A program made the position numbers and the translations under genes. Shown here in pieces: positions 40,701 through 49,990 of a DNA stretch of 64,000 bases. The stretch's first letter is position 1; every line of letters begins with the position of its first letter. Under the pieces are notes generated by a model. It searched no databases. It saw only the letters and a program-made list of their open reading frames with translations, and was not told the origin of the DNA. The DNA lies in contig NZ_JAKEVY010000007.1 of the NCBI RefSeq assembly GCF_021491375.1, forward strand, positions 1 to 64,000, given 5' to 3'. Source of the DNA: Flavihumibacter fluminis (lineage in GTDB: Bacteria > Bacteroidota > Bacteroidia > Chitinophagales > Chitinophagaceae).

Positions 40701-41050
40701 ATCCGGCTTTCAAGTTGAATCGCTGGAATGGTCCGGGTACCTCTAACTGGGATCCAATCCTGGGAGACAACCGTGCCATCAACCGCCTGCCTTCTACTTA
40801 TGGTATTGAAGATGGTAGTTATATCCGCATTCGGAACGTACAAATCGGTTACAACTTCAGCTCCAAACTGATTCAAAGAGCTGCGATGAAGAGCGCCAGG
40901 ATTTTTGCCAACGTGCAGAACCTGAAAACATTCAAGCGTAATTCCGGTTATACACCTGAGTTTGGTGGTTTCGCTACTTCCTTTGGTATTGACAATGGTA
41001 ATGGTCCATTGCCCATGGTTATCACAGGCGGTATAAATGTTACTTTCTAA
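37706..41050 (+). CDS. SusC/RagA TonB-linked outer-membrane protein with STN signalling domain
   Basis: A 1114-residue SusC-type transporter. The signal peptide (LTALFMLVCALQVSAGVYSQ) is followed by an STN secretin/TonB N-terminal domain (about 45-115, with KALSTIERKSSYRFLY), which talks to FecR. A carboxypeptidase-regulatory domain (about 128-200), a TonB box (DEVVVIGYGT) and a plug (VASLQGKVAGLSIVNSG, IRIRGTVSIG, YVVDGIFN) come next. The rest is a 22-strand barrel. It imports oligosaccharides across the outer membrane with its SusD partner directly downstream. The substrate is not readable from the receptor itself. Confidence 0.95.
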   Translation: MKKTSYGGTLLCQPLLLKFFRIMKLTALFMLVCALQVSAGVYSQTRVSLKMDGVNIKKALSTIERKSSYRFLYNLALFNENDKVNISSSNEEVLKVVDRLLENTDLTYEVLDNYLVVIKFKGVEFQQQQVTGRITNAAGEPLPGASIKVKGTTGGTSADANGNFTISVPANATLIVSSIGFEDQEIKVGDRTILNVVLKESTKIQDEVVVIGYGTAAKRDLTGSITKVMGKEVADKPNTNPVASLQGKVAGLSIVNSGTPGREPDIRIRGTVSIGAVKPLYVVDGIFNDNIDYLNPNDIESIEILKDPSSLAIFGIRGASGVIAITTKKAKAGQLLINFNSSIGAKKLVDKIDMVNAQQFKELFNEEQANLGITGSDLFDYTPWTGNTDWVNLMTRTGIFNNNNLSITGSSEKNKFYMGIGYITDEGVVKNERLEKILLTINDEYKVNKNIKLGFNMNGFRQRLPFSQADGLLFDARRVLPISDPFDEASGRYSQLAIQQAQMSNPLMNLETKWDKERKMEYRMVGSVYFDVNFLRNFNWRTTLYGDMSWGDDRTYNPIIEVFNPTLPAGEQVFVDPNNRITSVSQNKHEWKKFQQDHILTYKKDFGDHGLTLLAGFTTYFNSYSGLLATARQKDPGDAIPDDPRFWYIDNGFVDQTTRRSSSGQWEKATASGLFRLLYNYQGKYMLNASFRRDGSSQISPANRWKSFYSVGAAWEVTRENFMARQNLFDYLKVKASWGLLGVQNTYGYDYPFFPGLQTGNTAVFGNNIIPAYSQAYIPNENLTWEVVDSKEVGFEAYMLNNRLRVEAAYYNKDTRDVMTLVRVGSGAGSRLDNVGRVKNSGIELAAGWTQKITNDFTITFNGNITTFNNKVISLGGDRLPPSEERPNVTEAGYPIGYFYGYVVDGLYQSYADKLASPPVQGYEYGPGDFKYRDINGDGVINSDDRTMIGNPTPDFAYGFSLGANFKGFDFGIDFNGVYGNEIYRYWGSSELPFTKFNYPAFKLNRWNGPGTSNWDPILGDNRAINRLPSTYGIEDGSYIRIRNVQIGYNFSSKLIQRAAMKSARIFANVQNLKTFKRNSGYTPEFGGFATSFGIDNGNGPLPMVITGGINVTF

Positions 41051-41068
41051 TCAAAAAATCTTACAGCT

Positions 41069-42577
41069 ATGATACGTAAAATGAATGCAATGAGGGCTGT
41101 ATTGGTTGGTTTGCCAATCCTTCTTGTACTGGCAGGCTGTTCCAAATTTCTGGACAGAAAACCCCTTACAGCTACCCTGGATGATCTGACGCAGGGGGGC
41201 ATTGAAGGCCAGGTATATGGCCTTTACGGTGCTATTCGCAATGGTGATGTAGCCGGACAAGGATTCGGTGGCATTCCCTGGCTGGGTATGAATAATTTCC
41301 GGTCGGATGATTCCGAAAAAGGAAGTAGTCCTTCCGATGGCGCTGACTGGGGTGTGATTTATGACCAGTTCCAATATGCAAAAGACCACTGGTCTTCTAC
41401 TACCTATTGGGATCAGCACTATGTTTTAATTGGGCAGGCCAATACAGCACTACAAATAGCTGATTCTCTTGGAGCGAATGACCCAGCTTCTCTGGTGAAT
41501 ATTGCAGAAGCCCGCATGTTCCGTGCCTACGCCTACTTTGATCTGGTGCGTGCTTTTGGGGAAGTTCCTAAGATCGATTTCCGTGTCTACAATCCGGAAG
41601 ATTCAAAAGTGCCGAAATCTTCAGTTGCTGAAATCTATGCATTGATTGATTCAGACCTGGAATTTGCACGCGCCAATCTTCCTGTTGAATGGCCGGCACA
41701 ATTTATCGGACGTCTGACACAGGGAGCGGCCCAGGCATTAACAGCCAAAACGCTTCTGTATAGGAAGGATTGGGCAGGTGCTTTAGTTTATGCAGAACAG
41801 GTGATAGAATCTGACAGATACGAACTCTTCCCCAATTACCAGCAGTTGTTTACAACAAGGGGGGAAAACAGTAAAGAATCCATCTGGGAAATTCAATCCT
41901 CCTATGGACCCAATAATACAGACGTTTTGTACTCATGGTACGGTATTGCCCAGGGTGTTCGTGGCGCTGCTGAATGGGACCTTGGTTGGGGTTGGAATAC
42001 GCCTACCGAAAACCTGGTAAATGCCTATGAAGCAGGTGATCCGCGTAAAGAGGCTACTATTCTTTTTTCAGGTGAAAGCGATGGCTTATATGGCAGAATT
42101 CTGCCTACCTATCCATCCATTCCAAGACGTTATTGGAATAAGAAAGTGTATCCGGAGCCAGATGTTCAGGTGTTTACAGCAAACCGTCAAAACGGTTGGA
42201 TCAACCAGCCCATCCTTCGTTACGCGGATGTACTGCTGATGGCTGCAGAAGCTGCCAATGAAATTGGTGGCGCAGCTAATGAAGCAAAAGCGGTGCAGTA
42301 TGTAAACCAGATCAGGGCCAGGGCAAGAGGTAATAATGCGGCAGTGCTGCCCAATATTGCTTTCACCAGCAAAAACCAGATGCGCACCGCCATCCAGCAG
42401 GAAAGAAGGGTAGAGCTGGCCATGGAAGGAGAACGCTTCTACGACCTGGTTCGCTGGGGATTGGCAGAACAGGTGCTTGGCCCGCAAGGTTATCAGCCAA
42501 GACATCAATACTACCCGATTCCTCAATCCGCGATCGATTTTTCTGGTGGCATCCTGATTCAGAACCCGAATTATTGA
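41069..42577 (+). CDS. SusD/RagB glycan-binding lipoprotein
   Basis: A 502-residue lipoprotein; the lipobox is VLAGCSKF with Cys24. The SusD fold is seen in IAEARMFRAYAYFDLVRAFGEVP (first helical repeat) and in the C-terminal RTAIQQERRVELAMEGERFYDLVRWG. SusD caps the SusC barrel and binds the glycan. The start lies 18 bp after the SusC stop. Confidence 0.95.
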   Translation: MIRKMNAMRAVLVGLPILLVLAGCSKFLDRKPLTATLDDLTQGGIEGQVYGLYGAIRNGDVAGQGFGGIPWLGMNNFRSDDSEKGSSPSDGADWGVIYDQFQYAKDHWSSTTYWDQHYVLIGQANTALQIADSLGANDPASLVNIAEARMFRAYAYFDLVRAFGEVPKIDFRVYNPEDSKVPKSSVAEIYALIDSDLEFARANLPVEWPAQFIGRLTQGAAQALTAKTLLYRKDWAGALVYAEQVIESDRYELFPNYQQLFTTRGENSKESIWEIQSSYGPNNTDVLYSWYGIAQGVRGAAEWDLGWGWNTPTENLVNAYEAGDPRKEATILFSGESDGLYGRILPTYPSIPRRYWNKKVYPEPDVQVFTANRQNGWINQPILRYADVLLMAAEAANEIGGAANEAKAVQYVNQIRARARGNNAAVLPNIAFTSKNQMRTAIQQERRVELAMEGERFYDLVRWGLAEQVLGPQGYQPRHQYYPIPQSAIDFSGGILIQNPNY

Positions 42578-42606
42578 TTTGTTTTCACCGATTTAAAACC
42601 TGAAGT

Positions 42607-43476
42607 ATGACTACAATACTTTTAAATAAATGGTTTCGTCGCAGCCTGGCTATTGCCGGGTCTGCGGTGATCCTGGCATCCTGCCAGAAAAGTACCGAAC
42701 CCGCATGGCGTGAATACCCGGAGGATTCAAATCCTCCAGGTGGCCCGCTTAAGTTTTATGCAGCTTTTGATGGCACAACCGATAATCCCCTGATGAATGC
42801 AGTGGATAGCATTCGTGCCAACTTTGCGGCAGACAATCCCCTTACTGCAGTGGATGGAGTTAGTGGTAAAGGTGTTAAGGGCGAGGCAATGAAATTTATC
42901 AAATATGCCAAGCCCAACGACTTTGCTCAAACCGCTAAAAGTTTCACCATCTCTTTCTGGTATAAACGCGATGGACAAACGAAAAACAACAAAGGTGGTA
43001 ACGGTCCTGAATACCCGATTAGTTTCCGGGCTGATGTGGCCAACGCACACTGGTCTGTTGCCAGCATGTTTGTAATCATCGAAGGCAATAATGCCGGTTG
43101 TGCTGTTAAAGTGATGACTGCCGATAAGAATAAGGCAGACAATTGGTTCACCTGGGAAAATGCGGATGTTATCCCCGGCATGCTCGATAACCAGTGGCAT
43201 CACATTGCTTTGGTATATGATCAGGCTACCAGTGGCATGACCCTCTACCTGGATGGAGTTGCCAATCCAAAGGTTCGCAATTGGAATAACCATGGTGCCA
43301 TCAATTTTGCGCATGACCATATCACAGAAATGAGAATTGGTAATGGTCCGGGTAATAACCTGGATTCCGATGACTGGCTCTCTTCTTCCTGGAAAGGTGA
43401 ACTTGACCAGGTAAGGCTGTATGGTGATGCTATTTCAGCAGCAGAAGTGCAGGCCCTTTTCAATTCTAAAAAATAA
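42607..43476 (+). CDS. LamG/concanavalin-like lipoprotein (SGBP position)
   Basis: A 289-residue protein. A lipoprotein signal (LAIAGSAVILASCQKS, Cys28) is followed by one LamG-like jelly roll (about 75-285) with KSFTISFWYKRDGQT, QWHHIALVYDQATSGMTLYL DG-type core and a C-terminal GELDQVRLYGDAISAAEVQALF, the typical end of LamG domains. Its position after SusD and its fold suggest a surface glycan-binding protein. A terminator hairpin follows it. Confidence 0.82.
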   Translation: MTTILLNKWFRRSLAIAGSAVILASCQKSTEPAWREYPEDSNPPGGPLKFYAAFDGTTDNPLMNAVDSIRANFAADNPLTAVDGVSGKGVKGEAMKFIKYAKPNDFAQTAKSFTISFWYKRDGQTKNNKGGNGPEYPISFRADVANAHWSVASMFVIIEGNNAGCAVKVMTADKNKADNWFTWENADVIPGMLDNQWHHIALVYDQATSGMTLYLDGVANPKVRNWNNHGAINFAHDHITEMRIGNGPGNNLDSDDWLSSSWKGELDQVRLYGDAISAAEVQALFNSKK

Positions 43477-43506
43477 TACAGTAGTTAAGGCTTTGTATTC
43501 GCATAT

Positions 43507-43544
43507 AAGAGGGGCTGATCAAGGAATTGTTTCAGCCCCTCTTT
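43507..43544 (+). terminator. Terminator-like hairpin after the LamG gene
   Basis: AAGAGGGGCTGA (43507-43518) pairs perfectly with TCAGCCCCTCTT (43532-43543), followed by a short T run. It lies just upstream of the next gene, so it may reduce transcription of the enzymes relative to SusCD. Confidence 0.7.
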
Positions 43545-43556
43545 ATCATAAAGCTC

Positions 43557-46500
43557 ATGAATTCCGCTCGCCATATTATTTCTTCCCGATGTTTTTCTGC
43601 TTTGCTTGCTGGCCTGTTTTCTCTCAGCTTGCTGTCCGGATGTAAGCAGGAATCAACCCAGTTCTCCATCCTGTCCGCCGCTGACTCCAATATTGATTTT
43701 GCTAACAACCTGGAAAAAAGAGAACGGCTTAATATTCTCTATTACCTCTATTATTACAATGGTGGCGGTGTTGCTATTGGAGATATCAACAATGATGATC
43801 TGCCCGATATTTATTTCACTGCCAATAAAAAGGGTGGGAATCGCCTCTACCTGAACAAAGGCAACCTCCTGTTTGAAGATATTACTGAATCCGCAGGGGT
43901 GGCTGGTACCGGCGACTGGCACTCAGGTGTTACCATGGCAGATGTCAATGGCGATGGATTACTCGATATCTATGTTTGCGCAGTTGCAGGATCCTTCCAG
44001 CTTACCGGCAAAAACCAGCTCTACATCAATAAAGGAAAAAATCAGTTCCAGGAATCCGCAGCAGCCTATGGTCTTGATTTTTCCGGGCTCTCCACACAAG
44101 CAGCCTTTTTTGATTTTGACCGCGATGGCGATCTCGATTGTTACCTCCTGAACCATTCCAAGCAACCGCATAGCAATATCATCGATACTTCCAACAGAAG
44201 AAAACCTGATCCCCAGGCCGGTGACCGCCTCTATCGCAATGAACTCAGCGAAGGCAAACATTCCTTCACAGATGTTTCCGCCAGTGCAGGCATCTATCAA
44301 AGCAAACTCAGTTATGGATTGGGGTTAGCCATCTCCGATTTTAATAATGATGGCTGGCCGGATATCTATGTTGGAAACGATTTTCATGAAAACGATTACT
44401 ACTACCTCAACAACCAGCAGGGTGGTTTTACAGAAGCAGGCGCTGAACATTTTCGGCACTACAGCCGCTTCAGCATGGGTAATGATGCTGCAGACTTGAA
44501 TAACGACGGCCAGGTAGATCTGGTTACGGTTGATATGTTGCCTCCCGACGAAAAAACGCTCAAAACCTATGGCAGTGATGAAAATCCGGATATCTATAAG
44601 TTGAAACTGGAGCGCAATGGCTACCAGCACCAATATTCCCGGAATGTGATGCAAATCAATAATGGAGATGGAAAAAGTTTCAGCGATCAGGCACTACAGG
44701 CCGGAGTGTTTGCGACCGACTGGAGCTGGAGCCCCTTGCTGGCCGACTTCAATGGCGATGGCAATAAAGATCTTTTTATTAGCAGCGGCATCCTGAAACG
44801 CCCGGTTGATCTTGACTATGTACGTTTTGTTAGTGCCATGGAGCGAAATAAAAACCTCAGCGGTACAGATGCATATGATGAGGAAGTGATCAAAGCTATG
44901 CCCGATGGTGCCACGCATCCTTTTTTCTTTCGCAATTCCGGCTCCGGTTTATTTGAAGAGGTTTCAAAAGCCTGGGGCACAGCAAACCTGAAAGGATATT
45001 TCACTGGAGCAGCTTATGCCGATCTGGACAACGATGGCGATCTTGATGTCCTTGTCAATGCCATTAATGAAAAGGCGATCCTGCTCAAAAACAATCAGCA
45101 GCCGAAACAATACCTGCGATTTAAAACAAGAGGGGAGGGACTGAATTCCAAAGGCATTGGTACCCGCTTGTATGCATTCCATGCCGGCCGGCTCCAGCTG
45201 CAGGAAATTATGCCTACCCGTGGCTTTCAATCCTCCTCCGATACCCGCTGGGTTATTGGTCTTGACTCAATTGGAAAAATTGATAGCTTACTGGTAGTAT
45301 GGCCAGATCAGCAATTCCAGTTGCTAACAGCATTTACTGCCAATAATACTATCGAGCTGGATCAGTTAAATGCTTCCGGAAAATTTGATTTTGCAACTTA
45401 CTTTAAGCCTGCAGTTGATCCGTTTCAGCCAGCCACTTCAAGCATTCCTTTCCAGCACAAGGAGAACGCATTTGTAGATCATAATGTACAATACCTCATA
45501 CCTCATGGCCTTTCCACACGTGGGCCTAAAATGGCAGTAGCCGATCTGAATGGAGATGGCCTTGATGATGCATATATAACCGGAGCAGCCGGACAACCAG
45601 GTGCCCTCCTTATGCAAACAGCATCAGGTGGATTTGAATCAAAGCAGGCAGATCTCTTTCAGCCCTTTGCTGCCCAGGAAGAAGTGGATGCGATTTTTTT
45701 TGATGCTAACACCGACGGACAACCGGATCTCTATATCGCTATTGGTGGTAATGAACTGGAAGACAATAACCCGGGTTTGCAGGATCGCTTGTATATCAAC
45801 CAGGGCAAAGGTGTTTTCAAACTGGAAACTAAAGCACTTCCTCCCGTACGATTTAATAAAGGCGCGGTTGCTGCTGCAGATATTGATAAAGACGGCGACC
45901 AGGATCTCTTTGTTGGTGTACTGGCCAATGCCCGCCAGTACGGAGTTCCACATCATTCTTACCTGTTATTGAATGATGGTAAGGGGAAATTTTCCATCGC
46001 CAATAAATCCATTTTTGATGGCGAAAATATTGGCATGATTACCACTGCTTCCTTTGCTGATCTGAATAAGGATGGCTATCCGGAATTGGTTATTGCTGGC
46101 GAATGGATGCCGGTTATTATTGCAAAAAACAATTCTGGTACCTTTTCCCGTGAACCCATTCCAGGCTCTACCGGTTTATGGCAATCCATCTTCCTGACTG
46201 ATACTAACGGAGACGGTCAAATGGATATCCTGGCTGGTAACTGGGGACATAATTCCAAGTTGTATGCCGGGAAAAATGGTCCGCTGAAACTTTACATAAA
46301 AGACTTTGATAAAAATGGAAGTATTGAACAGGTGATGGCGTATACCATTGATGGCAAAGAATATCCTTTTCTCGCTAAAGATGAATTGGAGCGGGCTTTA
46401 CCTGTGCTAAAGAAAGCCTATCTGACCTATGGCGAAGTGGCGGGTAAAACAGTAGACTTCATTCTCTACGACCTGTTCACTGATTATATTGAACAAAAAG

Positions 46501-46847
46501 CGGAAGTGCTTGGTAACTCAGTTTTTATCTCAAATGGTAAGGGGGATTTTACCCGAACAGATCTGCCTGCTTCTCTTCAACTGGCACCGGTTTTTGCATT
46601 TGCTCTAATGGAGGGTTCAGAGAAAAACTTTATCGCTGCTGGAAATTTTTACAATGTCACACCCTATGAAGGTCGATATGATGCGCTGAACCCAATCGTT
46701 TTTGGAATGAATGCAACTGCCCGGCCGATAACGCATGTACCTGGTGAAGTGCGCGATCTTAAATGGCTTCGATCTCCCGGAAATAAAAAAAGACTGGTCG
46801 TGGTAAGAAATAACCAGTCCCCATTAGTTTTTGACTTTTCAAATTAA
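43557..46847 (+). CDS. FG-GAP/VCBS-repeat lipoprotein with ASPIC/UnbV segment
   Basis: About 1096 residues from MNSARHIISSRCFSALLAG; the ten preceding codons begin within the terminator. A lipoprotein signal (LSLLSGC, about Cys29) is followed by many FG-GAP repeats with Ca-binding D-x-N-x-D-G patterns (for example DVNGDGLLDIYVC, DFNNDGWPDIYVG, DLDNDGDLDVLVN, DTNGDGQMDILAG; I count about twelve). The middle (about 520-600) resembles ASPIC/UnbV. This is the CRTAC1-like beta-propeller class often found after SusCD genes in Chitinophagaceae; its function is not established. Confidence 0.85.
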   Translation: MNSARHIISSRCFSALLAGLFSLSLLSGCKQESTQFSILSAADSNIDFANNLEKRERLNILYYLYYYNGGGVAIGDINNDDLPDIYFTANKKGGNRLYLNKGNLLFEDITESAGVAGTGDWHSGVTMADVNGDGLLDIYVCAVAGSFQLTGKNQLYINKGKNQFQESAAAYGLDFSGLSTQAAFFDFDRDGDLDCYLLNHSKQPHSNIIDTSNRRKPDPQAGDRLYRNELSEGKHSFTDVSASAGIYQSKLSYGLGLAISDFNNDGWPDIYVGNDFHENDYYYLNNQQGGFTEAGAEHFRHYSRFSMGNDAADLNNDGQVDLVTVDMLPPDEKTLKTYGSDENPDIYKLKLERNGYQHQYSRNVMQINNGDGKSFSDQALQAGVFATDWSWSPLLADFNGDGNKDLFISSGILKRPVDLDYVRFVSAMERNKNLSGTDAYDEEVIKAMPDGATHPFFFRNSGSGLFEEVSKAWGTANLKGYFTGAAYADLDNDGDLDVLVNAINEKAILLKNNQQPKQYLRFKTRGEGLNSKGIGTRLYAFHAGRLQLQEIMPTRGFQSSSDTRWVIGLDSIGKIDSLLVVWPDQQFQLLTAFTANNTIELDQLNASGKFDFATYFKPAVDPFQPATSSIPFQHKENAFVDHNVQYLIPHGLSTRGPKMAVADLNGDGLDDAYITGAAGQPGALLMQTASGGFESKQADLFQPFAAQEEVDAIFFDANTDGQPDLYIAIGGNELEDNNPGLQDRLYINQGKGVFKLETKALPPVRFNKGAVAAADIDKDGDQDLFVGVLANARQYGVPHHSYLLLNDGKGKFSIANKSIFDGENIGMITTASFADLNKDGYPELVIAGEWMPVIIAKNNSGTFSREPIPGSTGLWQSIFLTDTNGDGQMDILAGNWGHNSKLYAGKNGPLKLYIKDFDKNGSIEQVMAYTIDGKEYPFLAKDELERALPVLKKAYLTYGEVAGKTVDFILYDLFTDYIEQKAEVLGNSVFISNGKGDFTRTDLPASLQLAPVFAFALMEGSEKNFIAAGNFYNVTPYEGRYDALNPIVFGMNATARPITHVPGEVRDLKWLRSPGNKKRLVVVRNNQSPLVFDFSN

Positions 46848-46852
46848 ATACG

Positions 46853-48298
46853 ATGATAAAAAAGAATTTCACTGTCCTGACACTGTTAGTCTCTTTAATG
46901 AGCTGTTCCTTTTCGAACTGCTCCGAACAAAAATCAACGGAAGAGCAACCCAAACCGGCAGATGGCGCCACTGTTTCATATTGGGTTACACGGGGAGATC
47001 AATTGTCTCTCCTTGCAAAATTTCCCACAACGGTAAAGTTTAGTGCTGCTGCCAATAATAACCTTACTACCATTGAAGTGGACAGTACGGTTCAGTTTCA
47101 AACCATGGATGGTTTCGGTTATTCCTTAACCGGTGGCAGTGCTTATCTGCTGATGCAATTGCCACAGGCGCAGCGCACATCCCTTTTACAGGAACTGTTT
47201 GGCAAAAATGAAAACAGTATTTCTGTCAGCTACCTGAGAATTAGTATCGGTGCATCTGACCTGGATGCGGAGGTTTTCAGTTACAGCGATCTCCCTGCAG
47301 GAGAAACAGATGAAGACCTTTCTTCTTTCTCTATCGCCCGGGATGAACAAAACCTGATTCCGGTACTCAAAGAAATTCTGGCTATCAATCCGGCTATTAA
47401 AATTATGGGCTCTCCCTGGAGTCCTCCAACCTGGATGAAAGACAATAACAATTCCAAAGGAGGCAGCCTGCTTACCAAATACCACCAGGTATATGCACAG
47501 TATTTTGTGAAATATATCCAGGCAATGAAAGCTCATGGTATAACCATCGATGCCATCACGCCTCAAAATGAACCTCTTCATCCGGGTAATAATCCCAGCC
47601 TCTTTATGTCGGCAGAACAACAACGTGATTTCATCCGGGATGCACTTGGTCCTGCATTCAAGGCTGCCAATATTTCAACTAAAATTGTGATATACGATCA
47701 TAACCTGGATCGTCCCGATTATCCGATTACTATTCTGAATGATGCAGGAGCCAAGCAGTATATCGATGGTTCCGCCTTCCACCTCTATGCAGGAGAAGTT
47801 TCTGCAATGAAAACCGTGCGCGATGCACATCCGGATAAGAACCTCTATTTTACTGAACAATGGACCGGTGCAAAAGGAGAGTTCCAGGGCGATCTTTTCT
47901 GGCACATTAAAAATGTGATCATTGGTACCACCCGCAATTACAGTAAAGTGGCACTGGAATGGAACCTGGCAAACGATGCCAGTTTCGGTCCTCATACTCC
48001 CGGTGGCTGTACAGAATGTAAAGGCGCACTTACTATTCAGAATGGAGCAGTTCAGAAAAATGTTTCCTATTATATTATAGGTCATGCTGCCAAATTTGTT
48101 CCTGCAGGATCCGTGCGGATTCATAGTAATGTTCCACCCGGATTGGACAATGTTGCGTTCCTTACGCCCGAAGGGAAAAAAGTATTGATACTTCTTAGAG
48201 AAGCTCCCGGTAACTCAACCTTCGCGATCAAATACAAAGGACAATTGGCAACCGTGAGCTTACAGGGCGGAACTGTTACAACTTTTGTTTGGGATTAA
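46853..48298 (+). CDS. Glycoside hydrolase family 30 glucanase
   Basis: A 481-residue enzyme. A signal peptide with a lipobox-like Cys18 (SLMSC) leads into the (beta/alpha)8 barrel with FQTMDGFGYSLTGGSA, YLRISIGASDLD, IMGSPWSPPTWMKDN and AITPQNEPLHPGNNPS. Catalytic residues are Glu240 (QNEP, acid/base) and Glu335 (FTEQ, nucleophile). A small beta domain closes the protein. GH30 enzymes of this type hydrolyse beta-1,6-glucan or beta-glucosides. It lies 5 bp after the FG-GAP gene. Confidence 0.9.
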   Translation: MIKKNFTVLTLLVSLMSCSFSNCSEQKSTEEQPKPADGATVSYWVTRGDQLSLLAKFPTTVKFSAAANNNLTTIEVDSTVQFQTMDGFGYSLTGGSAYLLMQLPQAQRTSLLQELFGKNENSISVSYLRISIGASDLDAEVFSYSDLPAGETDEDLSSFSIARDEQNLIPVLKEILAINPAIKIMGSPWSPPTWMKDNNNSKGGSLLTKYHQVYAQYFVKYIQAMKAHGITIDAITPQNEPLHPGNNPSLFMSAEQQRDFIRDALGPAFKAANISTKIVIYDHNLDRPDYPITILNDAGAKQYIDGSAFHLYAGEVSAMKTVRDAHPDKNLYFTEQWTGAKGEFQGDLFWHIKNVIIGTTRNYSKVALEWNLANDASFGPHTPGGCTECKGALTIQNGAVQKNVSYYIIGHAAKFVPAGSVRIHSNVPPGLDNVAFLTPEGKKVLILLREAPGNSTFAIKYKGQLATVSLQGGTVTTFVWD

Positions 48299-48310
48299 TC
48301 AGGAAAACGA

Positions 48311-49975
48311 ATGAGATTTTTTGTTTTATATACTGTTTGTCTCGGTATTTTTTTTACAGCCTGTTCCAAGTCTGAAGAAGAAAAGCCAGAACCCGTTGTA
48401 CCCAAACAGTTAAAGGTAAACCGCCTGCTGCTTGATGGGGAGGAATGGAATACTATCCGCTATAATGTGAGCCGTAATCCGGTAATCCGGATCTTTTTTT
48501 CAGAGCCGGTACTCCCATCCAGTATAACTAATGCAGTTAATCTCACTAATAAAGCAGGCCAGGCAATTGCCGCCAATGTAGTGCTTGAACAAAAGGATTC
48601 GGTCCTAAAAATCCAGCCAACCGGCAACCTGGACTTCCTGACTTTCCACCGGCTTCAACTGGTAACAACATTGAAATCTGCATCCGGAGGTAATTTTATT
48701 TCAACCGTAGATCAGCAGTTTGTAACCAGGATTGATTCCTCTTCCAAATTTCCTGCGCTCACGGATGATGCACTGCTAACCAAAGTTCAGGAACAAACCT
48801 TCCGGTATTTCTGGGATTTTGGTCATCCCGTTAGTGGCATGGCCAGGGAAAGAAACAGTTCCGGCGATCTGGTAACCAGCGGTGGCACCGGCTTTGGCAT
48901 TATGGCCCTGCTGGTTGGTATTGAACGCGGATTTATAACACGCCAACAAGGGTTGGAAAGACTCCAGACAATAGTGGAGTTTTTGAAAACCAAAGCCACC
49001 CGTTACCATGGAGCTTTTGCCCATTGGATGAATGGTGCAACCGGAGTAACCATCCCTTTTAGTCAGAAAGACAATGGTGCTGACCTGGTTGAAACCTCTT
49101 TTCTTATCATGGGCCTGCTCACCGCGCGTGAATACTTTGATGATAACGCCCCGGCTGCAATTGAGTTACGGTCGCGTATAACCGAAATCTATGAAGCAGT
49201 TGAGTGGGACTGGTTCCTGCGCAACAATGGAGATGTTCTCTTTTGGCACTGGAGTCCTGATTTTGGCTGGGATATGAACCTACCCATCAGAGGATGGAAC
49301 GAATGCCTGGTTACCTATGTGCTGGCTGCCGGTTCTCCTACGCATCCGGTTTCAAAAGAGGTGTATGATAAAGGATGGGCGAGGGAAGGTGCCATGAAGA
49401 ATGGTGCATCTTATTATGGTATTAATTTGCCGCTGGGTGAGCCTTATGGTGGTCCGCTGTTTTTATCTCATTATTCCTTTTTGGGAATTAATCCGATTGG
49501 CCTCAAAGATGCTTACGCTGATTATGAGGTGCAAAATCGCAACCATGCAAGAATCAATTACCAGCATAGTGTGCAAAACCCGAACCGGTTTTTTGGATAC
49601 AGCGGCAGTGTATGGGGACTAACGGCAAGCGATATCCCAAATGGTTACACGGCCAGTTCTCCACAGAACGACCGGGGTATAATTGCTCCAACTGCAGCAC
49701 TCGCATCTTTTCCCTATACGCCGGATGAATCAATGGCTGCTCTGAAGTTTTACTATTATGTCCTTGGCGATAAACTTTTTAAAGAGTACGGTTTTATTGA
49801 TGCATTCTCCCTTCACAATGCCTGGTTTGCTGTTAGTTTCCTGGCCATTGACCAGGCCCCGATTATTGTGATGATTGAAAACCATCGGACCGGTTTGTGC
49901 TGGGACCTTTTTTCAGCTGCACCTGAAGTAAAAGCCGCACTGCGTAAACTGGGATTTACTGCACCCTATCTATAA
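48311..49975 (+). CDS. PF10091 glucoamylase-type (GH144-like) lipoprotein with Ig-like domain
   Basis: A 554-residue protein. A lipoprotein signal (GIFFTACSKS, Cys18) is followed by an Ig-like/Big_5-type domain (about 40-140, VIRIFFSEPVLPSSITNAVN). The (alpha/alpha)6-type catalytic domain begins at about 155 with KVQEQTFRYFWDFGHPVSGM, then GGTGFGIMALLVGIERGFIT and ends with DQAPIIVMIENHRTGLCWDL. PF10091 proteins from Chitinophaga pinensis and Parabacteroides define GH144 (beta-1,2-glucanases), which is the basis of the GH144-like call. It is about half identical to the next gene. Confidence 0.85.
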   Translation: MRFFVLYTVCLGIFFTACSKSEEEKPEPVVPKQLKVNRLLLDGEEWNTIRYNVSRNPVIRIFFSEPVLPSSITNAVNLTNKAGQAIAANVVLEQKDSVLKIQPTGNLDFLTFHRLQLVTTLKSASGGNFISTVDQQFVTRIDSSSKFPALTDDALLTKVQEQTFRYFWDFGHPVSGMARERNSSGDLVTSGGTGFGIMALLVGIERGFITRQQGLERLQTIVEFLKTKATRYHGAFAHWMNGATGVTIPFSQKDNGADLVETSFLIMGLLTAREYFDDNAPAAIELRSRITEIYEAVEWDWFLRNNGDVLFWHWSPDFGWDMNLPIRGWNECLVTYVLAAGSPTHPVSKEVYDKGWAREGAMKNGASYYGINLPLGEPYGGPLFLSHYSFLGINPIGLKDAYADYEVQNRNHARINYQHSVQNPNRFFGYSGSVWGLTASDIPNGYTASSPQNDRGIIAPTAALASFPYTPDESMAALKFYYYVLGDKLFKEYGFIDAFSLHNAWFAVSFLAIDQAPIIVMIENHRTGLCWDLFSAAPEVKAALRKLGFTAPYL

Positions 49976-49990
49976 CCTAAAACAACAGCG

